Source: Muribaculaceae bacterium
GTDB taxonomy: Bacteria; Bacteroidota; Bacteroidia; Bacteroidales; Muribaculaceae
Reading direction: 5' to 3'
NCBI GenBank assembly: GCA_029057985.1
Contig: JAIDYR010000110.1
Coordinates: 1 to 38,228 of the forward strand
Length of the DNA: 38,228 nucleotides
Part shown: positions 1 to 8,813 of the stretch, in pieces
How positions within the stretch are numbered: position 1 is the first letter of the stretch
Layout of the letters: every line of letters starts with the position of its first letter
The notes under the pieces: model-generated
Told to the model about the DNA's origin: nothing
Seen by the model: only the letters and a program-made list of their open reading frames with translations
Databases searched by the model: none
Made by a program: the position numbers and the translations under genes

Positions 1-36
1 CCCCTTAAAGCCTCAGGATTCTCTTGAGGCTTTTTT
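1..36 (+). terminator. Intrinsic terminator hairpin, copy 1
   Basis: A stem formed by bases 9-18 and 22-31 (10 pairs, one G-U, 3-base loop TTC) is followed by a run of six T. It fits a rho-independent terminator for a plus-strand gene lying to the left of the window. Copy 2, 112 bp to the right, has nearly the same sequence. Confidence 0.75.
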
Positions 37-112
37 CATATCCGGGAGTTAAAACCTTATCACGCCGATGGTGATGGTTGTATTTTGGGAAATCGGGAGA
101 GTAGGTAATCGC

Positions 113-149
113 CCCCTTAAAGCCTCAGGATTCTCCTGAGGCTTTTTTT
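113..149 (+). terminator. Intrinsic terminator hairpin, copy 2
   Basis: A perfect 10-bp stem (121-130 with 134-143) has a TTC loop, flanking A and T runs that extend it, and a T7 tail. It differs from copy 1 by one base in the stem, which turns the G-U pair of copy 1 into G-C. No open gene lies between the copies, so either the terminator was duplicated or a small transcribed unit lies between them. Confidence 0.8.
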
Positions 150-288
150 ATACAATAACATCGAGATCCCCGCGTAGCGTGGGCTATGTCTTGGACTGTT
201 ATATTAATACGAATGGATGGGTATATATTTTGCGTCGACATCCGCGCTTAGCAGGATATAATAATCGGGTAGTCGGCACGTTATTCTT

Positions 289-2703
289 ATGATGAATTGT
301 AGGAAGTTTGTCATATCATTGTTTTTCATTCTCGTTTTGGGTTTTGCTACCCGAGGGGAGAATGTGCGCATATCCGGTAAAGTTATTGACCGGGATCAGA
401 AACCTGTAGAATTTGCTACAGTTCAAATCAAGGGGACTGCAATCGGTACAAATACTGATCTTAAAGGTCAGTACTCTCTTTCTGTTGCACAGAAAGATAC
501 CATTGAAGTGCAATTCTCATGTATAGGATTTCATCGTGTCACTAAAAGACTTATTGATCCTAAGGGTGAAGTGACTCTAAATGCTACTCTTGATTCCAAC
601 GATACTGAACTGGCTGAAGTTGAAGTAGTCGGGTTCCGCGGAAACGTCAACGGAATGCAGACTTTCGATAAGGAGAGTTTCAAGACGTCTCCTGATGTTT
701 CCGGAGGTTCGGTAGAAGCAATGATCCAGACTATGGCCGGCGTTAACTCATCTAATGAGATGAGTTCGCAGTATTCAGTCAGAGGTGGAAGCTTCGATGA
801 AAATTCAGTTTATATCAATGGCGTGGAGATTTATCGACCGCAGCTTGTCAGGAGTGGCCAGCAGGAGGGATTGAGTATCATCAATCCTGACATGGTCGGC
901 AATATCAAATTCTCTACGGGCGGTTTCCCTGCTCGCTATTCTGACAAGATGTCGTCGGCTCTTGATATTACCTATAGAGAACCTGAATCTTTAGAAGGCT
1001 CTCTCTCGCTTTCATTGATGGGCGGTTCGCTTTCATTCGGACAGAGTACGACAAAATTTTCTCAACTTCATGGTCTGCGTCTGAAGAAAAATAATTCTTT
1101 ATTGAGCTCTCTTGAGACAAGAGGAGAATATGACCCTCTCTATTTCGATTATCAGACAAACATCACGTATAAACCGACTTCAAAGCTCGCTTTCAATTTT
1201 CTGGGCAATATATCACTGAATCATTTCAACTTTAAGCCAGCCGACCGCGAGACTACTTTCGGCACTGTATCCGACACAAAATCATTCAAAGTATATTTCG
1301 ATGGTGAAGAGAGGGATAAATTCGAGACTTTCCTCGGATCCTTCACTACCACCTTCACTCCCAATCGGGCAAATGCGTTTTCTCTATCGCTGTCAGGATT
1401 TCAGAGTAATGAATTTGTCAGCTACGACATTTCGGGTGAATACTGGCTTAATCAGGCGGGCACAGGAGGAGAAGGCGCCGTAGGAGGCGAGCTTGGAGTC
1501 GGAAAGTATATGGAACATTCGCGCAATCGTCTTCGCGCAAGTGTATTCCAGATGGCCTTACGCGGTCAGACGGCTATAAGAAGAAATAATCTCTCTTATG
1601 GAATTGTTTTTCAGAATGAAAAATTCCATGACCGTACCAAAGAATGGGAATGGCGTGACTCTGCCGGGTATTCGCTTCCCACTCAGCCTGAAGGCGTCCA
1701 TCTGATATATAACCTGACATCCCGTCAGAATATATCGACCAATAGGGTTGCATTCTATGCTGAAGATGCTCTCTATTTCGATACTCCGAAGGTCTACATA
1801 ACTCTCAATGCAGGTATTCGCTTTTCATATTGGGACTTCAATAAGGAATTTCTTGTGTCGCCGCGTGTAAATATGAATTTCGTACCTAACGGTCATAATA
1901 ACTGGAACTATCGTGTTGCCGTGGGAATGTACTATCAGTCGCCGTTCTATAAGGAATTCCGCATGGCGGAAAGTGATGCTCTGGGCAATTCATATATTAC
2001 ATTGAATCGAGATATCAAATCCCCAAGGAGTCTGCAGTTTATATTCGCTACTGATTATACCTTCAGGATGATGAATCGTCCTTTCAAACTGACGGGCGAA
2101 GCATACTATAAAAATCTTGCCAATCTTATCTCTTACGAGTACGATAATCTGAAGATCAATTATTCGGGAGTCAATGATTCGAAAGGCTATATAATGGGTC
2201 TGGACTTCAAATTGTTTGGTCAGTTCGTGCAAGGTTCGGACTCCTGGATCACTTTCTCCTTAATGAAGACCCGGCAGACACTCAATGGCAAAAAAGTGCC
2301 TCTCCCGAGTGATCAGCGATATAGCCTGGGCTTATTCTTCACCGACTACTTTCCGAAATTTCCCAAGTTGAAATTTTCTCTTCGCGGAGTAATCTCCGAT
2401 GGCCTTACGATGACCGCTCCGCGAGTGACGCGCGATAAGAGTTATTTCCGCGCCCCCGCTTATAAGAGGGTGGATGTAGGATTGAGTTATCAATTAGTCG
2501 GCGCGCCTTCCGATGCGCCACGTCCTGATAATTTCTGGAGGCATTTCAAGAGTATCACTGTCGGTCTGGACTGCTTTAATCTCTTTGACATGTCGAACGT
2601 CAGCAGTTACTATTGGGTGACGGATGTCAACAATATACAATATGCTGTCCCCAATTATCTGACTCGCCGTCAGTTTAATATCCGGCTTTCAATGGAAATG
2701 TAA
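289..2703 (+). CDS. TonB-dependent outer-membrane receptor with N-terminal carboxypeptidase-regulatory-like domain
   Basis: This is an outer-membrane import channel driven by TonB and proton motive force; the substrate is unknown. Residues 1-23 look like a signal peptide. A CarboxypepD_reg-like beta-sandwich follows (about 26-110, with the typical GKVID and PVEFATV segments), then a plug domain (about 115-230, with YSVRGGSFDENSVYINGVE). The rest is alternating aromatic beta-strands of the barrel, ending in RLSMEM. At 804 residues it is much shorter than SusC-type transporters (about 1000), and no SusD-like lipoprotein lies beside it, so a polysaccharide-utilisation role is unlikely. Two ATG codons are adjacent (289 and 292) and either could be the start. 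hisS follows after 15 nt and may be co-transcribed. No consensus promoter was found in the leader; the nearest -7-like string, at 222-232, has one base too many. Confidence 0.9.
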   Translation: MMNCRKFVISLFFILVLGFATRGENVRISGKVIDRDQKPVEFATVQIKGTAIGTNTDLKGQYSLSVAQKDTIEVQFSCIGFHRVTKRLIDPKGEVTLNATLDSNDTELAEVEVVGFRGNVNGMQTFDKESFKTSPDVSGGSVEAMIQTMAGVNSSNEMSSQYSVRGGSFDENSVYINGVEIYRPQLVRSGQQEGLSIINPDMVGNIKFSTGGFPARYSDKMSSALDITYREPESLEGSLSLSLMGGSLSFGQSTTKFSQLHGLRLKKNNSLLSSLETRGEYDPLYFDYQTNITYKPTSKLAFNFLGNISLNHFNFKPADRETTFGTVSDTKSFKVYFDGEERDKFETFLGSFTTTFTPNRANAFSLSLSGFQSNEFVSYDISGEYWLNQAGTGGEGAVGGELGVGKYMEHSRNRLRASVFQMALRGQTAIRRNNLSYGIVFQNEKFHDRTKEWEWRDSAGYSLPTQPEGVHLIYNLTSRQNISTNRVAFYAEDALYFDTPKVYITLNAGIRFSYWDFNKEFLVSPRVNMNFVPNGHNNWNYRVAVGMYYQSPFYKEFRMAESDALGNSYITLNRDIKSPRSLQFIFATDYTFRMMNRPFKLTGEAYYKNLANLISYEYDNLKINYSGVNDSKGYIMGLDFKLFGQFVQGSDSWITFSLMKTRQTLNGKKVPLPSDQRYSLGLFFTDYFPKFPKLKFSLRGVISDGLTMTAPRVTRDKSYFRAPAYKRVDVGLSYQLVGAPSDAPRPDNFWRHFKSITVGLDCFNLFDMSNVSSYYWVTDVNNIQYAVPNYLTRRQFNIRLSMEM

Positions 2704-2718
2704 TTATATATAAATATT

Positions 2719-4080
2719 ATGGCACAAAAACCTTCTATTCCTAAAGGCACACGTGATTTCTCTCCTGTAGAGATGGCCCGCCGCAATTATATATTCGATA
2801 CAATACGCCGGGCTTTCTCTCTGTTTGGCTATAAGCAGATAGAGACCCCCGCGATGGAGAATCTATCCACGCTGATGGGTAAATATGGGGAAGAGGGCGA
2901 CAAACTTCTCTTTAAGATCCTTAATTCCGGCGACTTCATGAAGGGAGTAAATCAGGAAGATCTGCAAGAAAAGAATCTTGCTCGTCTCACGAATGAAATG
3001 TGCGAGAAGGGGTTGCGTTATGATCTGACCGTACCGTTTGCACGTTTTGTCGTTCAGCACAGAGCTGACCTTCAAATGCCATTCAAGAGATTCCAGATTC
3101 AACCGGTATGGCGAGCTGATCGACCGCAGAAAGGAAGATATAGAGAATTCTATCAATGCGATGCAGATGTGGTGGGAAGCGATTCGCTGCATAATGAAGT
3201 CGAACTTCTTTCTCTGATTGATTACGTCATGGAGCAACTTGGCATCAATGTGGTGATTAAGATCAACAATCGAAAGGTACTTGCCGGGATTGCCGAAGTT
3301 ATCGGAGCTGAAGACAAACTTGTAGATATTACCGTAGCTATCGACAAGATTGACAAGATAGGATTGGAGAATGTCAATAAGGAATTGCGTGAGAAGGGTC
3401 TTTCGGAGGATGCCATTGCCAAACTGGAGCCTATTCTGACTCTTTCAGGAAGCAATAAAGATAAACTTGCTGTTCTTTCCGATCTTCTTTCAGTTTCGGA
3501 TCAGGGCATGAAGGGGATAGAGGAATTGAAGGAGGTGCTTACCGGCATTTCGGGTCTTGAGCCTAAGGCCGATGTTGAACTTGATGTTTCTCTTGCCCGC
3601 GGATTAAATTATTATACGGGCACGATCATAGAGGTAAAGGCCAAGGATGTAGAGATAGGCAGTATTACCGGGGGCGGACGTTACGACAATCTCACGGGTG
3701 TATTCGGGATGCCGGGCCTAAGCGGAGTAGGAATATCGTTCGGTGCTGACAGGATATATGATGTTCTGAATCAGCTTGAGTTGTATCCGGCGGAGATTTC
3801 AGCTTCAGTAAAAGTCCTTTTCATCAATTTTGGAGAGGAGGAAGCACGCAGGGCAGAGCAGGTGATATCCAAACTGAGACGTGCCGGTATCAGCTGTCAA
3901 TTATATCCGGATGCCACCAAGATGAAGAAGCAGATGGCATACGCCAATGCGGAGGGGGTGCAATATGTAGCTCTTATCGGAGAGACCGAACTGGCTGAGG
4001 GCACTGTAGCACTTAAGAACATGGTTTCAGGCGAGCAGAAAACCCTTACCGTAGATGAGCTTATCAAAACATTGAGCTGA
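2719..4080 (+). CDS. hisS: Histidyl-tRNA synthetase
   Basis: This cytoplasmic class II synthetase charges tRNA-His with histidine. The start shows PKGTRDF (about 9-15). Motif 2 lies in [20 protein letters not shown] (about 123-142). The histidine-specific motif is present as [11 protein letters not shown], and motif 3 as GGGRYDN followed by [11 protein letters not shown]. The C-terminal anticodon-binding domain begins near residue 365 (VKVLFINFG). Length (453) is normal for the Bacteroidetes form. It begins 15 nt after the TonB receptor with no terminator between them, so read-through is likely. A long bidirectional hairpin lies just downstream. Confidence 0.97.
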   Translation: MAQKPSIPKGTRDFSPVEMARRNYIFDTIRRAFSLFGYKQIETPAMENLSTLMGKYGEEGDKLLFKILNSGDFMKGVNQEDLQEKNLARLTNEMCEKGLRYDLTVPFARFVVQHRADLQMPFKRFQIQPVWRADRPQKGRYREFYQCDADVVGSDSLHNEVELLSLIDYVMEQLGINVVIKINNRKVLAGIAEVIGAEDKLVDITVAIDKIDKIGLENVNKELREKGLSEDAIAKLEPILTLSGSNKDKLAVLSDLLSVSDQGMKGIEELKEVLTGISGLEPKADVELDVSLARGLNYYTGTIIEVKAKDVEIGSITGGGRYDNLTGVFGMPGLSGVGISFGADRIYDVLNQLELYPAEISASVKVLFINFGEEEARRAEQVISKLRRAGISCQLYPDATKMKKQMAYANAEGVQYVALIGETELAEGTVALKNMVSGEQKTLTVDELIKTLS

Positions 4081-4096
4081 AAATAAATTTTCCAGC

Positions 4097-4144
4097 ATAT
4101 ACGAGAAGCCCCGAACTCAATTGAGTGCAGGGCTTCTCGTATAT
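4097..4144. terminator. Bidirectional terminator between hisS and the DUF3843-like gene
   Basis: A perfect 15-bp stem (4097-4111 with 4130-4144) encloses an 18-base loop that contains its own 6-bp palindrome (4115-4126). It sits between two converging genes. Neither side has a strong T run; the minus-strand exit is the richer in T. Confidence 0.75.
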
Positions 4145-4180
4145 TATATCAAATGATTATTCGACTCTATAGCAGGGCGG

Positions 4181-5398
4181 TTAATCACCCCGGTAATATT
4201 TCTGAAGATAGCAGCGGGCAATGAAGTCCCGGTTATCCCTTACAAGTCGAGTGTCGTCGTTTCCGGGGAAACGGGCTTCGCAGAGAGCATTATGTTCGAA
4301 AGCATAATGAAGCAGATCGGCCGGACATCTGCCTCGTTCGGTCAGCAGATCTATTGAATATTTCTTAGCTATTTCTTCGTTGTAACACGGATTATCAGGG
4401 AATTTCAGGCAAGCAGCCACATTCCGGGCTACGAGCATTCCTTTCCGGGGATTGACAAGAATCACAAAATCGCGGCTCTCTTTAAGGACCGGGAGATTCT
4501 CGGTCTCCTCCCATCCCAAGACATCAATAAAAAATCGATTAAGTTCATTATATGTAGGAAAGAAAGCGATAGGTGAGCCTCCTGTAGCTGCAATTACTTT
4601 CTCATAATATGGATGGAGAGAGACTGATTCGGATTCAGGTTGCTCAGGAGGCATTTCCCCTTTAAGAATCAGAAAAAGCCATTCACGGAGATATAGAGCG
4701 AGCGGCCCGGTCGGGTCTTCCATCATTGAGCGTTCAAGTGTAATGCGCAGCAGATCGGTGTTGGCACCTCCCTGCAGTTCGGGATCCTGCATCATCTCGA
4801 CAAGCGTCATAGCGTAAGCCGGAGTCATCAGATAGCAGTGCATGAACAGCCAGTTGCCGAAATGAAATACTTCATCAGCCTCTTCCGGATTTCCTAATTC
4901 AAGACCGCGGGAAATATGATAATCTTCCGGCACCGGTGTCTCCGGGTCATCATATAATCGATTGAGTTCTTTATGGATTACTTCTGCGGCTCGGAGAATG
5001 TCTTCACTAAGGGGATTCCACAGGCGTCTTTCTTCAAAGTTCATTGCAAGAGAATACCATAGAAGAAAGCGTACATCCTGGAGATTAAGTTCATGGGGAA
5101 TGTAACCTTCATCTTCAGAAGTGTCATAGAAAGGGAGCCAACGTCCATACATTTTGCGATGTTGCTCAGTAAACGAGCGGAAGATCCCGCTGTCAGTCAG
5201 GATATCCTGAAAATATCCCGTGACTCCGAGCAGAGCGCGTCCTATTACATTATCCGGCCAGCCGCCAAGTAATTCATTCTTCCGTAAGATGTCGCCAAGA
5301 CGATTTGTCAGACGGAAGAAATATCTGTCGGTGGGAGTTTTCTTAGGGAAACAGGGTTGTCGGAGAAGGAATTGCTGTTCGCTTACTATTTCTTTCAT
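4181..5398 (-). CDS. DUF3843-like protein of unknown function
   Basis: This 405-residue soluble protein has no signal peptide or membrane segment. I assign it to the DUF3843 family of Bacteroidales from remembered overall resemblance (length, N-terminal FFRLTNRL stretch, aromatic-rich helical body), so the name is tentative. It is rich in Trp, Tyr and acidic residues and looks mostly helical. No catalytic motif is visible. It begins 31 nt after the glycosyltransferase stop on the same strand, so the two probably share a transcript; whether they share a task is unknown. Confidence 0.65.
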   Translation of the reverse strand: MKEIVSEQQFLLRQPCFPKKTPTDRYFFRLTNRLGDILRKNELLGGWPDNVIGRALLGVTGYFQDILTDSGIFRSFTEQHRKMYGRWLPFYDTSEDEGYIPHELNLQDVRFLLWYSLAMNFEERRLWNPLSEDILRAAEVIHKELNRLYDDPETPVPEDYHISRGLELGNPEEADEVFHFGNWLFMHCYLMTPAYAMTLVEMMQDPELQGGANTDLLRITLERSMMEDPTGPLALYLREWLFLILKGEMPPEQPESESVSLHPYYEKVIAATGGSPIAFFPTYNELNRFFIDVLGWEETENLPVLKESRDFVILVNPRKGMLVARNVAACLKFPDNPCYNEEIAKKYSIDLLTERGRCPADLLHYAFEHNALCEARFPGNDDTRLVRDNRDFIARCYLQKYYRGD

Positions 5399-5429
5399 AT
5401 TTCTGATCTTGCGGTAATTGAACGAGATG

Positions 5430-6161
5430 CTATTTCAGTAGAGAACCTGTCATTGATCGCAGGCGGAGCTTGATAACTCCGAAAACTGCTTCCCCGAATA
5501 TTCCGGAATTCATCTTTGAGGTGCCCAATTGGCGATTGACGAAAATGATGGGATATTCCACAATCTTGAAGCCGTGCTTGAAGCTCTTGAATTTCATCTC
5601 AATCTGGAAAGCATAACCCTTGAATTCAATCTTATCGAGATTAAGAGTCTCAAGTACACGTCGGCGATAGCAAACGAATCCGGCGGTACTATCACGCAGC
5701 GTCATGCCGGTAATCATTCTGACGTAGGCCGATGCGAAATAAGACATCAGCACGCGTCCCATAGGCCAGTTGACCACATTAACACCGCAAATGTAGCGCG
5801 ATCCTATGCAGACATCGGCATCCTTATCCTTACAGGTATGATATAGATGAGTAAGGTCTTCAGGATTATGGGAAAAGTCGGCATCCATCTCGATGATATA
5901 TCCGTAATCGCGTTTCAAGGCCCATTTGAAGCCATGGATATAAGCTGTGCCCAATCCGAGTTTACCGGTTCGGGTCTCAAGGAAAAGACGGTCGGGATAA
6001 ATCTCCATTTTACGCCGTACGGCATCGGCTGTCCCGTCGGGCGAACCGTCGTCAATTATGAGAAGGTCATATCCGTCAGGGAGAGCCATGACGGTATCGA
6101 TCATTTTTTCGATATTCTCGATTTCGTTGTAAGTCGGTATGATTACGAGTACGTCGCTCAT
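5430..6161 (-). CDS. Family 2 glycosyltransferase, polyprenol-phosphate mannosyltransferase type
   Basis: It probably transfers a sugar from a nucleotide sugar to polyprenyl phosphate on the inner face of the cytoplasmic membrane. The GT-A fold motifs are clear: IPTYNE (8-13), DDGSPDGT (37-44), the metal-binding DADFSHNP (93-100), and QLGTSKM near residue 211, typical of the Dpm1-like group. There are no long C-terminal membrane helices, as in the short soluble Dpm1 forms. The donor sugar cannot be read from sequence. Its leader holds a -7 box at 6286-6293, and a terminator separates it from the upstream DUF2156 gene. The DUF3843-like gene follows 31 nt downstream. Confidence 0.88.
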   Translation of the reverse strand: MSDVLVIIPTYNEIENIEKMIDTVMALPDGYDLLIIDDGSPDGTADAVRRKMEIYPDRLFLETRTGKLGLGTAYIHGFKWALKRDYGYIIEMDADFSHNPEDLTHLYHTCKDKDADVCIGSRYICGVNVVNWPMGRVLMSYFASAYVRMITGMTLRDSTAGFVCYRRRVLETLNLDKIEFKGYAFQIEMKFKSFKHGFKIVEYPIIFVNRQLGTSKMNSGIFGEAVFGVIKLRLRSMTGSLLK

Positions 6162-6285
6162 GGAACTTCGTGGTTATTTCGGTTATATTGTTAATAACTT
6201 CGTAGGTTATCCGGTTTTTAAGGATAAAGGACCGCATTGGAGAGGATGAATGCTTGGGTATCGGGGCTTTCTCCTTATAAACATA

Positions 6286-6293
6286 CAAAGTTA
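6286..6293 (-). promoter_or_regulatory. Probable promoter -7 element for the glycosyltransferase gene
   Basis: On the minus strand it reads TAACTTTG, a perfect Bacteroidetes -7 TAnnTTTG. No TTTG lies at the expected -33 spacing. It is about 125 nt upstream of the start codon and just downstream of the 6317-6350 hairpin, which ends the preceding transcript. Confidence 0.5.
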
Positions 6294-6316
6294 CAAAAAA
6301 ATTAGCAAGAATATGC

Positions 6317-6350
6317 TTAGAGCATGGAAAAAGTACTTTCCATGCTCTAA
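6317..6350. terminator. Terminator after the DUF2156 gene
   Basis: A perfect 14-bp stem (6317-6330 with 6337-6350) has a 6-base loop. On the plus side it is followed by TTTTAT; on the minus side the exit is less T-rich. It separates the DUF2156 gene from the glycosyltransferase. Confidence 0.75.
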
Positions 6351-6371
6351 TTTTATGAAATTTTGATAGAA

Positions 6372-7388
6372 TCAGAATACTATATTGTATTTTCTCAGGA
6401 GTTCGACCGGATGATATGACTCTTTGGCGCGACGGAGGCCGGGGTCGCCTGCGTCGTCTTCCCGATTGATATATTGAATTTCGGGGTGAAGCTCTTTCAT
6501 TCTTGCTGCGAAAGATTTATTGAGCATTTCAAAGCCGCCCGGAGTGTCATGGAGAGCCTTTTCGATATGCACAAATAGAGTATCTCCTTTGACATCTCCG
6601 ATAGTGAAACCGAGAACTTCTCCGTGGCCATCCGTCAAGATAGCACCCTCCATAATATCATCGCCGTTTTTCATCATTGCTAGCATCTTACGATTAAGTT
6701 TCCGCTCGGCAATAGCCATAGGTGTCCGGTCGCCGTCAATGTCAATTTTATCCATAAATTCGATAGCCATGTCGATTTTCTCGCCCTCGAGAGGAGAAAG
6801 TTCGTAATCCGGATAAGCTGCCAGGAATTGATTGACATGGTTGCGTTTTTTTCCATATTTCTTCCCGCATAACGTTGCAAGCGAATCTGCAGAGTATAAA
6901 TAATCACTCCAATCTTCGAGTGCTTCAATCGATCTTGGATTTAGTGGCTTGAAGTCTTCAAGAGAAGTCTCAGGAACAGCGGAAAATTCCAGCCTAATAT
7001 TCTCATTCCGACAATATTCTTTCAAAATATCTATTGAGAAATCGAGGGGCATAGCGCCTATCGGCATCGAGAATGCAGGTTTTGACAGATCATCTTCTAC
7101 TCGTCCTTTAATAAAGAGAGTATCATTAATGATTGAAAACTCATAATTAAAGAAATCAACCCACATCAGTAACCCGGCATATGAGAAGTCTGTGGTTCTG
7201 CCCGGGGCATTCTTAAGAATACTCCAAATAGCCGGCATATCTGAATGAGAGATTTTTCGGAAGTCAAGACGTCTTGCGAGTTCCTTAACTGAGGCCTCAC
7301 GAAAACTGCCTGCGGAGAAATATCTATGTAGGGCCGGAGCCGTAGCGAACGCGGCTGACGGAGAAAGGAGAAGTCTGTGTGTGTTCAT
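6372..7388 (-). CDS. DUF2156-family protein (GNAT-fold, phosphatidylglycerol lysyltransferase C-terminal-like)
   Basis: From about residue 45 (LDFRKISHSDMPAIW) onward it resembles the DUF2156 family: paired GNAT-like folds related to the aminoacyl-transferring domain of MprF-type enzymes. Visible family-like parts are the FSYAGLLMW segment, KYGKKRNHVNQFLAAYPDY, and a late GGFEMLNKSFA region followed by YINREDDAGDPGLRRAKESYHPVELL. There is no MprF-like membrane domain, so lysyl transfer to lipid cannot be claimed. The first 44 residues are not typical of the family, but no later start keeps the domain whole, so the ATG at 7388 stands. It has its own terminator downstream; no consensus promoter was found upstream. 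Confidence 0.75.
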   Translation of the reverse strand: MNTHRLLLSPSAAFATAPALHRYFSAGSFREASVKELARRLDFRKISHSDMPAIWSILKNAPGRTTDFSYAGLLMWVDFFNYEFSIINDTLFIKGRVEDDLSKPAFSMPIGAMPLDFSIDILKEYCRNENIRLEFSAVPETSLEDFKPLNPRSIEALEDWSDYLYSADSLATLCGKKYGKKRNHVNQFLAAYPDYELSPLEGEKIDMAIEFMDKIDIDGDRTPMAIAERKLNRKMLAMMKNGDDIMEGAILTDGHGEVLGFTIGDVKGDTLFVHIEKALHDTPGGFEMLNKSFAARMKELHPEIQYINREDDAGDPGLRRAKESYHPVELLRKYNIVF

Positions 7389-7554
7389 AGTGGTGGAGTA
7401 TATTAAGAGTTTCTAAAGCGAAACGGATGTGTTATTAGTATTAAGAAGGGTTCTATAATTTTTTTCTTTTTACATTAATATAACATTTACAGTTACTATA
7501 GAGTTTAATATTCTTTTCGGCGTCGGCTAATGTGGGGATGGGAGCTAAAACATA

Positions 7555-7582
7555 GACGGTCGGCTCTCGCGAGTCGACCGTC
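7555..7582 (-). terminator. Terminator of the tRNA-Arg gene
   Basis: A 12-bp stem (7555-7566 with 7571-7582, one G-T pair) has a 4-base loop and lies 5 nt beyond the 3' end of the tRNA. On the minus strand TATGTTTT follows. Confidence 0.8.
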
Positions 7583-7587
7583 TTCCG

Positions 7588-7661
7588 TGATTCGTGCAGG
7601 ATTCAAACCTGCAACCTTCTGATCCGTAGTCAGATGCTCTATTCAGTTGAGCTAACGAACC
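7588..7661 (-). tRNA. tRNA-Arg (anticodon ACG)
   Basis: The reverse complement folds into a 74-nt cloverleaf: acceptor GGTTCGT with ACGAATC, D stem GCTC/GAGC with a 9-base loop, anticodon stem TCTGA/TCAGA around loop CTACGGA (anticodon ACG, read as ICG after deamination), a 5-base variable region, and T stem GCAGG/CCTGC. The discriminator is A; CCA is not encoded. The T loop is TTTGAAT instead of TTCGAAT and the D loop has A at position 19, so the usual G19-C56 tertiary pair appears as A19-U56. It lies alone between its own promoter and terminator. Confidence 0.95.
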
Positions 7662-7740
7662 TTCCACAATCGGGGTAACTGAATCTCTGTATCTCCAATC
7701 AAGTTGGGGAGTAGGAGTGGTTGTTTCCCGTTTGCGAGTG

Positions 7741-7772
7741 CAAAGTTACTGCTTTTTTCTGATTCCACCAAA
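7741..7772 (-). promoter_or_regulatory. Promoter of the tRNA-Arg gene
   Basis: On the minus strand there is a TTTG at 7772-7769, a 20-nt spacer, then TAACTTTG at 7748-7741. This is a full match to the Bacteroidetes primary sigma consensus (-33 TTTG, -7 TAnnTTTG). Transcription should begin near 7734, giving a leader of about 70 nt before the tRNA. Confidence 0.8.
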
Positions 7773-7874
7773 TTTTTTGGCAAAAAAATTAAAAAAACTA
7801 CTAACATTTATTGCGATTCAAATGAATTAGAATAAATTTAATGGTACTTTATAAAACGGGGTCTTAAAAAGATA

Positions 7875-7902
7875 GACCCGCCTGAGGAAAATCAGGCGGG
7901 TC
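7875..7902 (-). terminator. Terminator after folB
   Basis: A perfect 11-bp GC-rich stem (7875-7885 with 7892-7902) has a 6-base loop, 28 nt beyond the folB stop. The minus-strand exit is TATCTTTTTAAG. The plus side also has a T7 run, so it could act both ways. Confidence 0.85.
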
Positions 7903-7930
7903 AATTTTTTTGACGTATTAAAAATATGAA

Positions 7931-8305
7931 TTATTTTTTATTTATTCGAGTCACGCACACTCTTGCGCTACCAGTAATGCCCGGGATAGGAGGGGTCAGC
8001 TTGCAGATCTCTACTCTTGACTCTTCAATATAGGCCCATCTTTCGCAAATTATGCAGGTAATGTCGCGGGCTACGGTCTCAAGCAAATTGCGGGGTTTTG
8101 CCATTTCGGCCTTAGCTATTTCGTAAAGCTCCGCGTATGAGATAGTCGAAGACAGGTCATCATCATTTGGTCCTGTAATAGGGTAGATTACCGATATGCT
8201 TACTTCAAACTCGTTACCGGAGACGCGTTCCTGATCCATTACTCCATGGTGGGCGAAGAAACGGCATTTTTCGAGACTTACAGTCATCGACTCCATTGGA
8301 ATCAT
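7931..8305 (-). CDS. folB: Dihydroneopterin aldolase
   Basis: FolB cleaves 7,8-dihydroneopterin to 6-hydroxymethyl-dihydropterin and glycolaldehyde in folate synthesis. The family hallmarks are visible: FFAHHGVMDQER near residues 16-27, the ISYAELYEIAK segment with the substrate-contacting Tyr, LLETVARDI carrying the conserved Glu, and the C-terminal KLTPPIPG with the catalytic-type Lys. Length 124 is normal. Its ATG overlaps the rpiB stop by 4 bases (ATGA), so the two are translationally coupled. Methionines at 4 and 7 are alternative starts. The next folate enzyme, FolK, is encoded in a separate run at 35189. Confidence 0.93.
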   Translation of the reverse strand: MIPMESMTVSLEKCRFFAHHGVMDQERVSGNEFEVSISVIYPITGPNDDDLSSTISYAELYEIAKAEMAKPRNLLETVARDITCIICERWAYIEESRVEICKLTPPIPGITGSARVCVTRINKK

Positions 8306-8736
8306 TTAACGGGAATCTTATCTATACGGCGCTGATGACGTCCCCCTTCATATTGGGCGTCAAGGTACGCATCGAGGATTGCTAAAGCTTCATCATAGTT
8401 TACGAAGCGAGCCGGCATGACGAGGAAATTGGCGTTATTGTGCTGCTTGGCAAGTTCAGCTATTTCAGGCTTCCAGCATAGAGCTGCCCGGATGCCTTGA
8501 TGCTTATTGAGAGTCATCTGAATTCCATTGCCTGTGCCACACATGGCTACTCCGAAATTGGCTGTACCGTTCTCAACGGCTTCTGCTGCCGGATGGGCAA
8601 AATCGGGATAATCGCAGGAGTCTTCAGAGTTGGTCCCGAAATCCAGAATGTCATATCCTCTCTCTGCGAGATATTCTTTGAGTTGTGATTTAAGTCCGAC
8701 ACCGGCATGGTCGGAGGCCATTGCTATAACTTCCAT
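8302..8736 (-). CDS. rpiB: Ribose-5-phosphate isomerase B
   Basis: RpiB interconverts ribose 5-phosphate and ribulose 5-phosphate in the pentose phosphate pathway. Residues near ASDHAG (7-12) bind the substrate. DFGTNS (32-37), the CGTGNG loop with the catalytic Cys near 66, and the HNNAN segment are all present. The length of 144 is typical. The last codons overlap the folB start (ATGA). A 77-nt gap separates it from engB upstream with no clear terminator, so it probably belongs to the lysC-engB-rpiB-folB transcript. Confidence 0.95.
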   Translation of the reverse strand: MEVIAMASDHAGVGLKSQLKEYLAERGYDILDFGTNSEDSCDYPDFAHPAAEAVENGTANFGVAMCGTGNGIQMTLNKHQGIRAALCWKPEIAELAKQHNNANFLVMPARFVNYDEALAILDAYLDAQYEGGRHQRRIDKIPVK

Positions 8737-8813
8737 GTTTTTCTTGGTTATTGGGTTAATTATAATCTTAGTTATCGGATTTTTCGGCGCAAGCGCATAT
8801 ACCGGGAAATAAA

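Noticed and set aside
68-139. Tiny frame starting MVMVVFWE and ending within terminator copy 2
   Set aside because: It has no ribosome-binding context and its end is formed by the terminator stem, so coding is not credible.
222-232. TATATATTTTG as a -7 box for the TonB receptor
   Set aside because: It has one base too many for TAnnTTTG and no TTTG at the right distance upstream.
163-258. Weak repeat between 163-185 and 235-258 (GCGTAGCG-like and GCGCTTAGC-like)
   Set aside because: Too few matching bases and several gaps; likely chance.
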